Shown one piece after another: positions 9,662 to 18,594 of a stretch of 64,000 bases of DNA. The translations under genes and the position numbers were made by a program. Location of the stretch: contig NZ_JAGSYH010000005.1 in the NCBI RefSeq assembly GCF_025685685.1, positions 682,001 to 746,000 of the forward strand. Reading direction: 5' to 3'. The notes beneath the pieces are model-generated. The model worked only from the letters and a program-made list of their open reading frames with translations, ran no database searches and was not told the DNA's origin. Positions within the stretch are counted from its first letter, which is position 1, and each line of letters opens with the position of its first letter. The DNA is from Acidicapsa dinghuensis (GTDB taxonomy: Bacteria; Acidobacteriota; Terriglobia; Terriglobales; Acidobacteriaceae).

Positions 9662-10686
9662 GCCTTCACCCCCGCCGTGAGCGCCCGTTCCACCAGCGCC
9701 ATCCGAATCGCCACTCCATGCCGTACCTGCTCCAGAATCGCCGACTGCGGCCCATCTGCCACCTCGCCCGTCAACTCCAGCCCGCGAATGATCGGCCCCG
9801 GATGCATCACCAGCGCCTTCGGCGCATGAGCCGCCAGCAGCGCCTCCGTTAACTGGTACTTTGCCTTGTACTCCTCAAGATCAAGCTGCAAGCCGGCCAG
9901 CCGCTCTGCCTGAATGCGCAGCATCATCACCACCTGCGCTTGCTCTAGAGCCTTATGAAAATCCCGCTCGATCTCAACTCCCGGTCCCGCTTCAGTCGCC
10001 AGATCCGGCAGCAATTCTTTCGGCCCGCACAGCACCACCCGAGCACCTAGCTTCGGCAGCAGCAGCGCATTGCTCCGCGCCACGCGACTGTGCAGAATGT
10101 CGCCTGTAATCGCTACCGTTACGCCTGCCAGCGTGTCCGCTGTCACGGTCTCTGCACCGCCGCGCAAGTGCGCCAGCATCGTGCGCAGATCCAGCAGCGC
10201 CTGCGAGGGATGCTCATGCATCCCATCGCCCGCATTCAGTACCGGCAGCTTCGTCTCTCGTTCCAGCAGCCACGGAGCGCCCGATGAGTTATGCCGCAGA
10301 ATGATCGCTTCCGCACCCAGCGCGCGCAGCGTCAGCCCCGTATCCTTCAGCGTTTCGCCCTTCTCGATACTCGATGACAAACTTGAAACCAGCGTCGTAT
10401 CCGCGCCCAGCCCCTTCGCGGCAAGCTCAAAACTGGTGCGTGTCCGCGTTGACGACTCGTAGAAAAGTAGCGCGATCCGCCGCTTCGCCAACCGCTTCGC
10501 GCGCTCCAGCGGGTCTTCGTGCTCCAGCGCCGTCGCCCGAGTCAGAATGTGGCTCACGCTCTCCGGCGTTAGCGAAGTGACCGATAGCAGCGATCCGGTT
10601 GAATACGTCGACGAAACCGGAAAAGACGGCGTGGGCACACGAACAGGACCAACCACGCGGGCGTGAGCAGAAGGATTCATTGGCAT
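9658..10686 (-). CDS. pyrB: Aspartate carbamoyltransferase catalytic subunit
   Basis: Condenses carbamoyl phosphate with aspartate, the committed step of pyrimidine synthesis. The carbamoyl-phosphate loop STRT is visible at residues 79-82 in YESSTRTRTSFE, followed by the HEHPSQALLDLRT segment and the C-terminal MHPGPIIRGLEL. At 342 aa it carries a roughly 35-residue polar N-terminal extension relative to typical PyrB (about 310), so the true start may be internal. No pyrI regulatory subunit is nearby, as in PyrR-regulated organisms. It overlaps pyrC by 4 bp. Confidence 0.95.
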   Translation of the reverse strand: MPMNPSAHARVVGPVRVPTPSFPVSSTYSTGSLLSVTSLTPESVSHILTRATALEHEDPLERAKRLAKRRIALLFYESSTRTRTSFELAAKGLGADTTLVSSLSSSIEKGETLKDTGLTLRALGAEAIILRHNSSGAPWLLERETKLPVLNAGDGMHEHPSQALLDLRTMLAHLRGGAETVTADTLAGVTVAITGDILHSRVARSNALLLPKLGARVVLCGPKELLPDLATEAGPGVEIERDFHKALEQAQVVMMLRIQAERLAGLQLDLEEYKAKYQLTEALLAAHAPKALVMHPGPIIRGLELTGEVADGPQSAILEQVRHGVAIRMALVERALTAGVKA

Positions 10687-10794
10687 ACGGTTTTACAAAC
10701 AGGCCATCATACAGCGTCCGGCTCCAGTGCTACCGTTCGGCTCTGGAAATCCGAAATTTTACTTTTCGTAGAAAGCGGAACACCGGTTACGACT

Positions 10795-10827
10795 GGGCTT
10801 CGTTTTCAGCGCTCACCAGCGAAGCCC
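10795..10827 (-). promoter_or_regulatory. Leader hairpin between pyrR and pyrB
   Basis: The 171-bp gap between pyrR and pyrB contains a perfect 8-bp inverted repeat (GGGCTTCG and CGAAGCCC) with a 17-nt loop. Its position, in the leader of pyrB and downstream of pyrR, is where PyrR-responsive attenuators occur in other bacteria. I do not recognise a clear PyrR-binding consensus and there is no U-run, so this is a candidate regulatory structure only. Confidence 0.4.
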
Positions 10828-10857
10828 GCAGTGAATAATCCGTAGTTAATAAACTGC

Positions 10858-11424
10858 TCAGTCTACCCGCTCGACCAGCAGCACCTGCTCGTCGTTATCC
10901 ACTTCGCGGAACTTTACTTCAATAATCTCGCGGCTGCTCGTCGGTACATGCTTGCCGACATACGTTGCCTCAATCGGCAGTTCCCGGTGCCCACGGTCAA
11001 TCAGCACCGCAAGCTGCACACAGCTCGGCCTTCCATGCGCAAACAGGGCATCCAGCGCCGCGCGAATGGTCCGGCCCGTGTACAGCACATCATCGCACAA
11101 AACCACATGGCGCGCGTTCACATCAAAGCCGATTTCGCCCTCGCTTACCACGGGCCGCACATCGTGAGTGCTCAAATCATCGCGATAAAACTGAATATCC
11201 AGCACGCCCGTCTGGATGGGCTTCTTCACAATTGTCCCGATCAGGCTCGCCAGCCGCTCCGCCAGCGGAATACCCCGCCGCTTGATGCCGACCAGTGTGA
11301 TCGAGTCATTTCCGTCAGTCTTTTCGACAATCTGGTGTGCCAGCCGGACCAGCGTCCGCTCAATCTCCGAGGCTGACATCAGCCGGCCCTTTTCGCGCAG
11401 TTGTGCTTGCTTCGCTTCGCTCAT
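10858..11424 (-). CDS. pyrR: Bifunctional pyr-operon regulator / uracil phosphoribosyltransferase
   Basis: PyrR binds pyr mRNA in response to UMP/UTP and has some uracil phosphoribosyltransferase activity. The PRPP-binding loop VVLCDDVLYTGRT is clear (about residues 107-119), and the remaining sequence follows the family, including the LVGIKRRGIPLAERL segment. The 188-aa length is typical. It is the first gene of the leftward pyrR-pyrB-pyrC cluster, which supports regulation by RNA binding rather than by a repressor. Confidence 0.93.
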   Translation of the reverse strand: MSEAKQAQLREKGRLMSASEIERTLVRLAHQIVEKTDGNDSITLVGIKRRGIPLAERLASLIGTIVKKPIQTGVLDIQFYRDDLSTHDVRPVVSEGEIGFDVNARHVVLCDDVLYTGRTIRAALDALFAHGRPSCVQLAVLIDRGHRELPIEATYVGKHVPTSSREIIEVKFREVDNDEQVLLVERVD

Positions 11425-11519
11425 AAAGCTCTCTCGCTATGCAGACTTCGCTCTATTGTAGGGCCTCAGCCCCGCGCGCTCCGATATCCCATTATGTTAT
11501 TGCTGGATTCGAAAACTAC

Positions 11520-12230
11520 TCAGGATATACTGCGCGGTCGGCGCGGCTGCGTCAGAAACCGTGCTCCCAGAGCTCCGCCAGCCATCGCCATCAGCACCAG
11601 AAATGCGGCGATTAACGCATATCCGCCCACAATCGACCCAGCCCGCGCCTCCGGCGTGCTGATAAATCCACTCAGCATGTGAATGTATGAAGTTACGTCC
11701 GCAGAAGACTCTCCCGATTGCAATAACAATCGCTGTTCCAGTTGCAGCCAGTTTTGAATCTGCGAGTTCCACAGCGAATCGATCTGGCCGCCCTCGTGGA
11801 ACTGGAAGCGAACCATCCATAGACCAACGGCATGTATGCAAATCGCCAGCCAGCTGCCAATCAGTCCGGTAATCAGCCCAATGCGCGCGCCCACCCCGGA
11901 GGAAATCCATGCAACGTGCGTGCGCTTGGAGTAAAGGCTCACCGCCCACACCGCTGCACCGGCCATCCAGAACAGGCTTAGCAGCGACCCGCCCGGGGCC
12001 AGGCACATCAGTCCCGCTGGAATTGCCAGCAGGAGCGAAGCCTTCATCGCATCGCGCCACACAATGTTGTGCACACCCTGCGATCCAGGCGGATAAAACG
12101 GCGGTGGCTCGCCTCCCGTAGCCGGCGTTGCACTCTCCGGAGAAAATGTAAGCTGCGGCAACCCGCACGACGGGCAATACCTGTCGTCCTCCCGCAACGA
12201 TTCATGACAACGCTGGCACGTAGCTTCCAA
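11520..12230 (-). CDS. Zinc-ribbon membrane protein, 236 aa
   Basis: The N-terminus has two CxxC knuckles (CQRC at residues 5-8 and CPSC at about 19-22), a typical zinc ribbon. A Pro/Gly linker and about four hydrophobic segments follow (roughly 63-80, 84-98, 115-140 and 200-225), then a basic Arg/Pro tail. Such proteins are inner-membrane with the ribbon in the cytoplasm. No specific family recognised. It is a single leftward gene with 76 bp to the next upstream gene. Confidence 0.65.
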   Translation of the reverse strand: MEATCQRCHESLREDDRYCPSCGLPQLTFSPESATPATGGEPPPFYPPGSQGVHNIVWRDAMKASLLLAIPAGLMCLAPGGSLLSLFWMAGAAVWAVSLYSKRTHVAWISSGVGARIGLITGLIGSWLAICIHAVGLWMVRFQFHEGGQIDSLWNSQIQNWLQLEQRLLLQSGESSADVTSYIHMLSGFISTPEARAGSIVGGYALIAAFLVLMAMAGGALGARFLTQPRRPRSIS

Positions 12231-12306
12231 ACAAACCTTCTTACTCTTGAAGCTAAACCGTCAGACCAAAACGGAGCAATCCTGTACAGTACACCGTTGC
12301 TGTGAA

Positions 12307-12924
12307 CTACTCCTTATCTCCATCGTTTCCTACATTGGCCGGCAGGTCCAACAAAACCAGCGAAAACCGCGTCTTGCCATTCTTCGGGTCTTCCAGTCCC
12401 ACAATGTGCTGATGCCGTTTTGATCCAGCCTTCAACTGCAGTCCCGAAGCAAGATCCTTCTCATTGAACTTCACGTTGTTATGCTTGCCGTCATCCGCGC
12501 ATGTCAGGCCATCGCTCGTCGCTGCCGGGGTCCCCACAGGAGAATTGCCCTGGCAAGTGATTACATCGCCGTAGCGTCCCAGCGCCTTCTTGTAAAACGC
12601 CATCACCTTGTCCTGGCTGTCCGGCGTCTGATAGCTAACCGCCTTCACGCGAAGCTGCCAGTCGCCAAAGCCAAGGTGCACATTGGCCGACTTGTGCCCA
12701 TCATCGTCCGTGATGGTCGAAGCCCCCGGATACACCGGCAAACCCAGATCAGCGGCCGTCGTCTGATCAGTGTCCACGTGCACCCCGCCAAACGGCGTAT
12801 CGATCTGTACTTTCTTTTCTTTACCGTTCGCGTCCTTATCCACGCTCACCCGGAAGCAGCCAGTTAAACCCAGGCAAATCACTGTAGCCGTTATCCATCC
12901 CGCCTTCGCCATTCCGTATCGCAT
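12307..12924 (-). CDS. Hypothetical lipoprotein, 205 aa
   Basis: The N-terminus MRYGMAKAGWITATVICLGLTGC is a lipoprotein signal with lipobox LTGC (Cys23). The mature protein is polar, mixed alpha/beta, and includes the segments LPVYPGAS and DSQDKVMAFYKKALGRYGDV, which recall other bacterial proteins of unknown function that pair a variable surface value with a short helical repeat. Two further cysteines (about 124 and 141) could form a disulfide. No function can be assigned. Confidence 0.65.
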   Translation of the reverse strand: MRYGMAKAGWITATVICLGLTGCFRVSVDKDANGKEKKVQIDTPFGGVHVDTDQTTAADLGLPVYPGASTITDDDGHKSANVHLGFGDWQLRVKAVSYQTPDSQDKVMAFYKKALGRYGDVITCQGNSPVGTPAATSDGLTCADDGKHNNVKFNEKDLASGLQLKAGSKRHQHIVGLEDPKNGKTRFSLVLLDLPANVGNDGDKE

Positions 12925-13020
12925 CCCGCTGCTCCTCTCGATCCTTATGAAGTCCTTACGTCAATTCGTAGCTATGTGTTCCACCCAAATCTATCGCGTG
13001 GTAGAGTCTTTTTCGAGTTT

Positions 13021-13091
13021 CAGGGGTTAAATCCCCTGTGCAACACTCGTTTCGAGCGACCTTGTTTCGAGCAACTTCGTTCCGAACAACA
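13021..13091. repeat. Hairpin plus three tandem 15-bp units
   Basis: CAGGGG/CCCCTG hairpin with a 6-nt loop (13021-13038), followed by three imperfect 15-bp units (13047-13061, 13062-13076, 13077-13091) built on TCGTTTCGAGCGACC. It lies in the upstream region of the gene at 13158. It is a simple local repeat; its function is not evident. Confidence 0.55.
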
Positions 13092-13157
13092 CTAAATTGA
13101 AATATTCCCAGCAACGGGCAGAGAACCATCAAACGCTCTCCCGGAGGAAAATTCAAA

Positions 13158-15092
13158 ATGCACGTGCAAGACAAGTTTCACCTCAGAAAATTGCTCTTCT
13201 CCGGATTTCTTTCCGGTTTTGTGCTCGCTGCCACTTCCTTACAAGCTCAACCCGACCCCCCACCCAGCGCCGCGCAGGTTCTTCATCTTGAGGGCAACGT
13301 GATGATTCAGCCGTCCGGTATCGACGGTTGGGACCAGGTTTCTCCCAACATGCCCGTCAACCCTGGAGATCGCATCTACTCCCAGCCGGACGGGCGAGCC
13401 GCGTTGTATGTAGCCGGTATTCGCACGTACTTCGATCACAATACCGACCTCACGCTGATCAACAACGACTACCAGACAGTCGTAATCGGGCTCGGTCAGG
13501 GCTCTGCCGAGTTCTACAACAACGGCCTGCCACCAGGCGTCCAACTGGTCGTTCAAACGCCCAACGGAGCGCTTACCGTCAATGGCCAGGCAGGATTTCG
13601 CGTGGATGTCGATCGCGATGATGGCTATTCTGTCGTTTCTGTCTTCCGTTACAACGGTTTCGTCGATGTCCACAGTGGCGGCGATTTCTACGCTCACCTT
13701 GGTCCCGATGAATCCCTCCAGATTGCCGGCACCAACCCTGTCTTTGCGCAGCCTCTTGGGCCCGCCGGCGGAGATGATTTCCGCAGCTGGGCAGATGGCA
13801 TCGATTCCCACCGGATGCATGCATTTTCGCTCCAATATGTCAGCGCCGAGATGCCTGGCGTGGACATGCTTGATTCTTCGGGCGACTGGCAACCGCAGTC
13901 TCCTTACGGCGCAATTTGGTTTCCGCGTGTCCAGGCCGGCTGGGCTCCCTACCGCTACGGTCATTGGGTAAACCGTCCTTTCTATGGCTGGACCTGGGTA
14001 GCTGACGAGCCATGGGGCGCCGCGCCCTTCCACTACGGCCGCTGGGTCGTCATGAACGGTCGCTGGGGCTGGATTCCAGGGCCCCGGGAAGTCCATCCCA
14101 TCTGGTCACCCGCTCAGGTCGTCTTTGCCGGAGGAGTACAGTTCGGCGGTGCAAGCCTCTCGGTATGGATTCCGCTTGGCCCCGGCGAGCCCTATAAGCC
14201 TTGGTATCCATGCAGTCCCACCTACATCAACCAGATCAACATCGTGAACATTCGCCCGGCTCCCGCGGTGCATGTGCAGACTGACTACGTCAAGATCGTC
14301 AACATCACCAACGTGACGAATGTGACCAACATCACCTACGTCAACAAAACCGTTGGCGTAACAGCTATGCGTCAGGAAGACTTTGCCGCCGGCCGGCCTT
14401 CCCGTGCCGCCGCAGTCACAGTCAATGCCACTGTGGTTCAGAACTTCCACCCTGCCGCACCAGCAGCAAAACCCCCAGCGCAGCCCGTCATCTTCCATCC
14501 CGTTGCCCGGCCTGCGGCAATTCCCGCGGCACGGCCAGTCCTGATCAATGAGAAGGGTCAGCAGGCAGCGGCAGTGCCTCACGCCAAGCCAGTCCCGGTA
14601 CCGGTCAAGGCTGCACCACCCGCACCGAAACCCATTCCAGGCCGTGCTGTCGTTGGCAATGCCACCGTGGGTAACAAGCCTGCACCTCCTCAACCGGCCA
14701 GACCTGCAGCTCAAACTCCGGCACAACCTGTTAAACCGGCCATCAATCAGCCTCAAACAACAAGACCGGTAAATGAACCGTCGCGTAACGCTGCGACTCC
14801 CGAGAAACCTGCAAATCCTCAACAGCAGCCGAAACCTGCTATGCCGGAGGCGAAACCGGTCACACAAGAGCCAAAACCTGCCGTGCAGCAGCCAAAAGCA
14901 GTTACTCCACAACCGAAGCCTGCTCTAAACCCTGCCCAATCCAAACCAGCACAGCCGGCTGCCGGTACGGAGGCACATCCAAACACTCCAAACCAGCAAA
15001 AGCCAGCTAACCAGGCCAAACCGAATCAGGGCAAGAACGACAAGAACAAGAAGCCCGAAGACAAAAAAGAGGAAGATAAGAAGCCCGAATAG
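13158..15092 (+). CDS. Secreted FecR-like protein with long Pro/Ala/Lys/Gln-rich tail, 644 aa
   Basis: A signal peptide (to about residue 31, TSLQAQ) precedes a FecR-like domain (about 35-195, beginning VLHLEGNVMIQPSG) and a Trp/Tyr/Gly-rich segment (about 225-330: YGAIWFPRV, GHWVNRPFYGWTWV) of the kind annotated DUF6600. The last 250 residues are low complexity, with KPA/QPKP-type repeats ending in a Lys/Glu-rich stretch. It is probably an envelope or surface protein. The RBS is GGAGG about 12 nt upstream. A strong terminator follows. The FecR resemblance does not imply iron regulation: no TonB receptor or sigma partner is adjacent. Confidence 0.7.
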   Translation: MHVQDKFHLRKLLFSGFLSGFVLAATSLQAQPDPPPSAAQVLHLEGNVMIQPSGIDGWDQVSPNMPVNPGDRIYSQPDGRAALYVAGIRTYFDHNTDLTLINNDYQTVVIGLGQGSAEFYNNGLPPGVQLVVQTPNGALTVNGQAGFRVDVDRDDGYSVVSVFRYNGFVDVHSGGDFYAHLGPDESLQIAGTNPVFAQPLGPAGGDDFRSWADGIDSHRMHAFSLQYVSAEMPGVDMLDSSGDWQPQSPYGAIWFPRVQAGWAPYRYGHWVNRPFYGWTWVADEPWGAAPFHYGRWVVMNGRWGWIPGPREVHPIWSPAQVVFAGGVQFGGASLSVWIPLGPGEPYKPWYPCSPTYINQINIVNIRPAPAVHVQTDYVKIVNITNVTNVTNITYVNKTVGVTAMRQEDFAAGRPSRAAAVTVNATVVQNFHPAAPAAKPPAQPVIFHPVARPAAIPAARPVLINEKGQQAAAVPHAKPVPVPVKAAPPAPKPIPGRAVVGNATVGNKPAPPQPARPAAQTPAQPVKPAINQPQTTRPVNEPSRNAATPEKPANPQQQPKPAMPEAKPVTQEPKPAVQQPKAVTPQPKPALNPAQSKPAQPAAGTEAHPNTPNQQKPANQAKPNQGKNDKNKKPEDKKEEDKKPE

Positions 15093-15111
15093 GCTGCACA
15101 AACAATCAACT

Positions 15112-15148
15112 AAAAGTCCGGTTGGCATCGTTTGCCAACCGGACTTTT
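15112..15148. terminator. Strong rho-independent terminator
   Basis: Perfect 16-bp stem (15112-15127 with 15133-15148, AAAAGTCCGGTTGGCA on the left arm) and a TCGTT loop. The right arm ends in TTTT followed by GTTTG. It ends the gene at 15092 and, given the A-rich left arm, may also end the leftward gene that stops at 15168. Confidence 0.85.
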
Positions 15149-15167
15149 GTTTGCGCGAGTGGTCTGG

Positions 15168-15623
15168 TTATCGATCTTCATGTCTTGGAGCCAGCAAAAA
15201 CCCATAAATCGCCAACGCTACTCCAATTCCAAGAACCAGCGCTCCCACCATGGGCGGACCACCGACATCTTTCATCAGAAAGAAAAGCCCGATGCCGATG
15301 CCGATATTAACCAATCCACCAATCTTCAGGCCCTCGCGTCGCTTGAGGTCTTCGCGCACAAAGTCTCTGCTCTGCGCCACTTGTTCTTCGCGCATCATCT
15401 CCAGAGCATATTTCGCTGCATCATTCGAGCTCTCCGCCAGCCGCCGCATCGTCTCCGCTTTGTAATAGGCTTCCCGCTCTTTGCGCCGCGCCTCGGTCCA
15501 GATCGCGATAGAGACCATCGTAAAAATGCAGATCATCAGTACGCTCAAAAACAGGAACAGCGAGCCGGCGCCGGACGTTCGAAATGGGTCCAGGTCGAAT
15601 AGCGTCACCAAAGAGTGTGTCAT
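15168..15623 (-). CDS. Membrane protein, DUF6249-like, 151 aa
   Basis: The start at 15623 (MTHSLVTLF) is preferred because GAGAGGAGG lies 5 nt upstream; an in-frame start at 15644 has no such site. There is one membrane segment near residues 20-40, a charged helical middle (EARRKEREAYYKAETMRRLAE) and two closely spaced hydrophobic segments at the end (about 100-118 and 122-142). This layout matches small proteins labelled DUF6249 that sit beside ECF sigma factors. It is divergent from the sigma factor gene at 15814, so a regulatory link is plausible but unproven. Confidence 0.6.
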   Translation of the reverse strand: MTHSLVTLFDLDPFRTSGAGSLFLFLSVLMICIFTMVSIAIWTEARRKEREAYYKAETMRRLAESSNDAAKYALEMMREEQVAQSRDFVREDLKRREGLKIGGLVNIGIGIGLFFLMKDVGGPPMVGALVLGIGVALAIYGFLLAPRHEDR

Positions 15624-15813
15624 TGCATCCTCCTCTCCGGGCATCTATCCCGGTTTCGCCTGGTACGACAGGGAGGCCTCTCGGCCGGTTGCATTTTCTC
15701 GCCACTTTTCTGCTCGACAGCCTTCATGCCGCTCATGCAAAAAAGAATGCAACCGGATTTTGCCGCTCACTGTCCCACGCTAATGAGCAAGCACTTCCGA
15801 GGAGTCATCACGA

Positions 15814-16551
15814 TTGCAAGTTCATCCCACCGCGGTTGCATCCAGTCACTTCGCATTCACGCGTGAAGAGGCAGAGCCAACCGCGTCCGGCTCCTCATCT
15901 CGCTCAGAGCGGGACAGCTCCACCGAAGCAACACTAGTGGATCGAATCCTTTCCGGTGATACACAGGCTTTTTCAGCCATTGTCCACCGCTGGCAAGGGC
16001 CTCTTATCAATCTCGCCTGGCGTTACTGCCGTGATCGCGCGCGTGCCGAAGAGATGGCCCAGGAAGCCTTCATCCGCGCCTGGCGCGGCCTCGCCCAATG
16101 GCGTCGCGAAGGCAGCTTCTCCACGTGGCTCTTTTCCGTAGCCGCCAACGTCTACCGCAACGAGCTCAAGCGAATTGCCCCCATCAACATCCCGCTCGAC
16201 AAAGCCCCAGAGCCCGCCCAACCCTTCCTGCGGGATGCCGAGCTAGACGGCCATGTCCGTGACGAGGCCGTCCGCCGCGCCGTTCTTGCATTGCCTCAGA
16301 AATACCGCGAGCCCGTCATCCTTTTCTACTTCCATGAGATGGATCTATCCGCCGCTGCCGCCACCATGGGCATCCCTGAAGGCACCATGAAAGCCCGCCT
16401 TTCCCGCGCACGCGACATCCTGCGCCATCGCTTCCCACAGCTCCGATCATCCCTCGACGATTTCGCCTCCGAACCATCCAGCGCTACAGTGTTCTCAAGT
16501 GGGTTTGAACACCGAACGGGAAGAGAAGGCTCGAAAGGAGACCGCAAATGA
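15814..16551 (+). CDS. ECF-type RNA polymerase sigma factor
   Basis: An extracytoplasmic-function sigma factor that redirects RNA polymerase to stress promoters. Region 2 is visible (AFSAIVHRWQGPLINLAWRY, then EEMAQEAFIRAWRGLAQWR and STWLFSVAANVYRN) and region 4 (LPQKYREPVILFYFHEMDL, then the helix-turn-helix AATMGIPEGTMKARLSRAR). The start is TTG 15814 with GAGGAG 9 nt before it; the first 35 residues are a polar extension. The stop overlaps the next gene by 4 bp, which fits the common sigma/anti-sigma arrangement. Confidence 0.9.
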   Translation: MQVHPTAVASSHFAFTREEAEPTASGSSSRSERDSSTEATLVDRILSGDTQAFSAIVHRWQGPLINLAWRYCRDRARAEEMAQEAFIRAWRGLAQWRREGSFSTWLFSVAANVYRNELKRIAPINIPLDKAPEPAQPFLRDAELDGHVRDEAVRRAVLALPQKYREPVILFYFHEMDLSAAAATMGIPEGTMKARLSRARDILRHRFPQLRSSLDDFASEPSSATVFSSGFEHRTGREGSKGDRK

Positions 16552-16952
16552 ACCAGCACAAGCAGCCCGACACGCAGCTTGACCCGCTCGACCAGGTTCT
16601 TCTCAACGAAGACACGCTCCTGCCCACATCCGGCTTCGCTGCCTCCGTCATGGATCAGATCGAAGCCGAGGCCGCCGCACCCGCGCCCATACCATTTCCC
16701 TGGAAGCACGCATTACCCGGCCTCGCCGCGCTGCTCATCGGACTCTATTGCCTCTATCGTCTCGCCTCGACAACCTTCACTGCGACGAGCCAGTCCTCCC
16801 TAACCACTGATTGGCTGCACTGGCTGCGATCCACCGCAACGCCAGCCGTCATTCTGCGTACACAGGCCGCTCCAGCCCTGTTCGCCCTCGTTGGTGCATG
16901 GCTCTGCGTTTTCCTGTGCAGCAAGCTCGCCGGCGGATGGTCAACCCGCTGA
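16548..16952 (+). CDS. Membrane protein, probable partner (anti-sigma-like) of the ECF sigma factor
   Basis: 134 aa with a polar N-terminal 50 residues, which include LPTSGFAASVMDQI, a sequence style common in short anti-sigma cytoplasmic domains. Two membrane segments follow (about 55-73 and 105-128). Its ATG overlaps the sigma factor stop by 4 bp. No HxxxCxxC zinc anti-sigma motif is present. The role is inferred from coupling and topology only. Confidence 0.6.
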   Translation: MNQHKQPDTQLDPLDQVLLNEDTLLPTSGFAASVMDQIEAEAAAPAPIPFPWKHALPGLAALLIGLYCLYRLASTTFTATSQSSLTTDWLHWLRSTATPAVILRTQAAPALFALVGAWLCVFLCSKLAGGWSTR

Positions 16953-17045
16953 ATCTATCCGCGCGTAATTCTTGCCTCCGCAATAGAAGCTGCGTCTGCC
17001 AAAGCTAAAATACCCTCATGAGCAACCAGCTCAACGAGAACCCCC

Positions 17046-17456
17046 TTGGCTTCCCAAACTGACTCCCGAACCATCATCGCCACCAACGAAGCACCACGCG
17101 CCATCGGCCCATACTCGCAGGCTGTCCACTCCGGCAATCTGCTCTTCACCTCTGGCCAGGTCGCCCTTCATCCTGAAACCCAGCAGCTGGTCGAGGGCGG
17201 CATCGAGGCCCAGACCACGCAGGTCTTCGCCAATCTCAAAGCCATTCTTGAAGCCGCGGGTAGCAGCTTCGCAAGCGTGCTCAAAGCCACTGTCTTTCTC
17301 AAAAACTTTGACGACTTCGCTGCCATGAACGCCATCTACGCCGAGCACCTCGCCGCTGGTGGCAGCCAACCTCCCGCCCGCAGCACGGTTGAAGTCGCGC
17401 GTCTTCCCAAAGACGCCCTCATCGAAATCGACCTGGTCGCCCTCATCCCCTCATAA
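17046..17456 (+). CDS. ridA: RidA family enamine/imine deaminase
   Basis: RidA hydrolyses reactive 2-aminoacrylate and related imines made by PLP enzymes. Family landmarks are present: APRAIGPYSQAV near the N-terminus, NLLFTSGQVAL, then FASVLKATVFLKN and PPARSTVEVARLPKDALIEIDLVA, including the conserved Arg of PPARSTVE. At 136 aa it is the usual length. The best start is TTG 17046, because no in-frame ATG precedes the domain; the RBS is weak. It is a single gene in cytoplasmic nitrogen metabolism. Confidence 0.9.
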   Translation: MASQTDSRTIIATNEAPRAIGPYSQAVHSGNLLFTSGQVALHPETQQLVEGGIEAQTTQVFANLKAILEAAGSSFASVLKATVFLKNFDDFAAMNAIYAEHLAAGGSQPPARSTVEVARLPKDALIEIDLVALIPS

Positions 17457-17469
17457 CCCCGCCGATTGG

Positions 17470-17547
17470 GAGGGAGCAGGGGCATTCATGTCCCTGAATT
17501 GCCTGTCGGAAGAATGCGGCTTTAGCCGCGGGCTCTCTCCAGATGGC
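17470..17547. repeat. Two-hairpin dispersed repeat, copy A
   Basis: First stem GGGGCA/TGTCCC around TTCA (17479-17494), second stem GCGGCT/AGCCGC around TT (17516-17529). The flanks GGGAGCAGG and GAAGAA are shared with the copy at 49223. It lies in the 289-bp gap between ridA and the gene at 17746; no other feature is seen in that gap. Confidence 0.65.
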
Positions 17548-17745
17548 TACCACCGAAATTTGCGGGACCGCTCCACAAACCGCGCAGTCCTGATTTCGCA
17601 CCCCTCATTCCGGCGTCCCACTTCTGCATCGCCAGCGCACCTCTGCATCGTCTTCCGGTCCGCACATCACCGGAAACTCCCCTACACTACCCAGAGACGA
17701 GCATCGGATAAGAGCATCACGCTCAGTCTTGGTACGGAAGCAGCG

Positions 17746-18594
17746 ATGGCCATACAAATCGAGCGTCTCAATACGCTGCTTCTTCAAATGGCCGCCGACA
17801 GCGCTCCAGGGCGCGAATTCGCCACCTCTATCGCTGAGCTCGCCCGCTCCGGCCGCTTCGCCAATCTGCGCGCTGTCCTTCCCACCGTCGTCTACGAAGA
17901 GCTCTGGGATCGCTATCAACTCAATCCCGCCGCCTTCATCGAACAATGGGAGCAGCTAGCCCGCGAGATGCAGCAAGGCTTCATCCAGCATGCCCGCCAG
18001 CGTCTCACGTCGCTTACCCGCCTCCAGCAAGCCGGTAACAATCAAGCGCCAGCATGGAAATCCATCCAACTCGCTCTCGACTCAAGCCACAACGATCTTC
18101 TCCGCGCCGCTGTAGCCACCGAGTTCCTCGATCTTGTCGAGCCCGCGGTCGCACGCGCCACGCATCTCCGCGAGTGCGTCGTCTCCACGCCATCCTCCGA
18201 AGAAGCCGACCGCTACCTCGACGAAGCCACACGCTGCTACTTCTTCGCGCTCTTTACCGCCAGCGCCGTCATGTGCCGCTCCGTGCTTGAAGAAGCCATC
18301 AAGCAGCGCCTTCCCGAGAGCATGCACCGCCAGATCCGCACCCGTTACCGCAACGCGCCCACACTCGGCAATCTGCTCCACGAGGTCAATAACAATCTCA
18401 ACGCCACCGGCATCGATCCGCGCTTCCCGCGACTAGCCAACGCCGTTAACGACATCGGCAAGAAAGCCGTCCATCAAGGTCTATTGTCAGAAGACGAAGC
18501 CCGCACCTGCCTGCAAAACGCCCGCGAAGCGCTTCAGATGCTTCTTGGAAGGGAATTGAGCTCAGTTCCGCGTCTGCAGCGCACCATGCAGTGA
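17746..18594 (+). CDS. DUF4145 domain protein, 282 aa
   Basis: Starts at ATG 17746 (MAIQIERL) with GGAAG upstream; the longer open frame in front overlaps ridA and reads as non-coding. The C-terminal half carries a DUF4145-like pattern: YFFALFTASAVMCRSVLEEAIKQRL, then an LHEVNNNLNATGI segment, AVNDIGKKAVHQG and a final helix LQNAREALQMLLG. This helical domain occurs alone or fused to nucleases in defence-like settings, but no nuclease is seen here. The last 33 bp overlap the convergent kinase gene. Confidence 0.65.
   Translation: MAIQIERLNTLLLQMAADSAPGREFATSIAELARSGRFANLRAVLPTVVYEELWDRYQLNPAAFIEQWEQLAREMQQGFIQHARQRLTSLTRLQQAGNNQAPAWKSIQLALDSSHNDLLRAAVATEFLDLVEPAVARATHLRECVVSTPSSEEADRYLDEATRCYFFALFTASAVMCRSVLEEAIKQRLPESMHRQIRTRYRNAPTLGNLLHEVNNNLNATGIDPRFPRLANAVNDIGKKAVHQGLLSEDEARTCLQNAREALQMLLGRELSSVPRLQRTMQ

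Noticed and set aside
14106..14912. Arg/Cys-rich minus-strand frame within the FecR-like gene
   Set aside because: It is the antisense shadow of the Pro/Ala/Lys repeat region, with no start signal.
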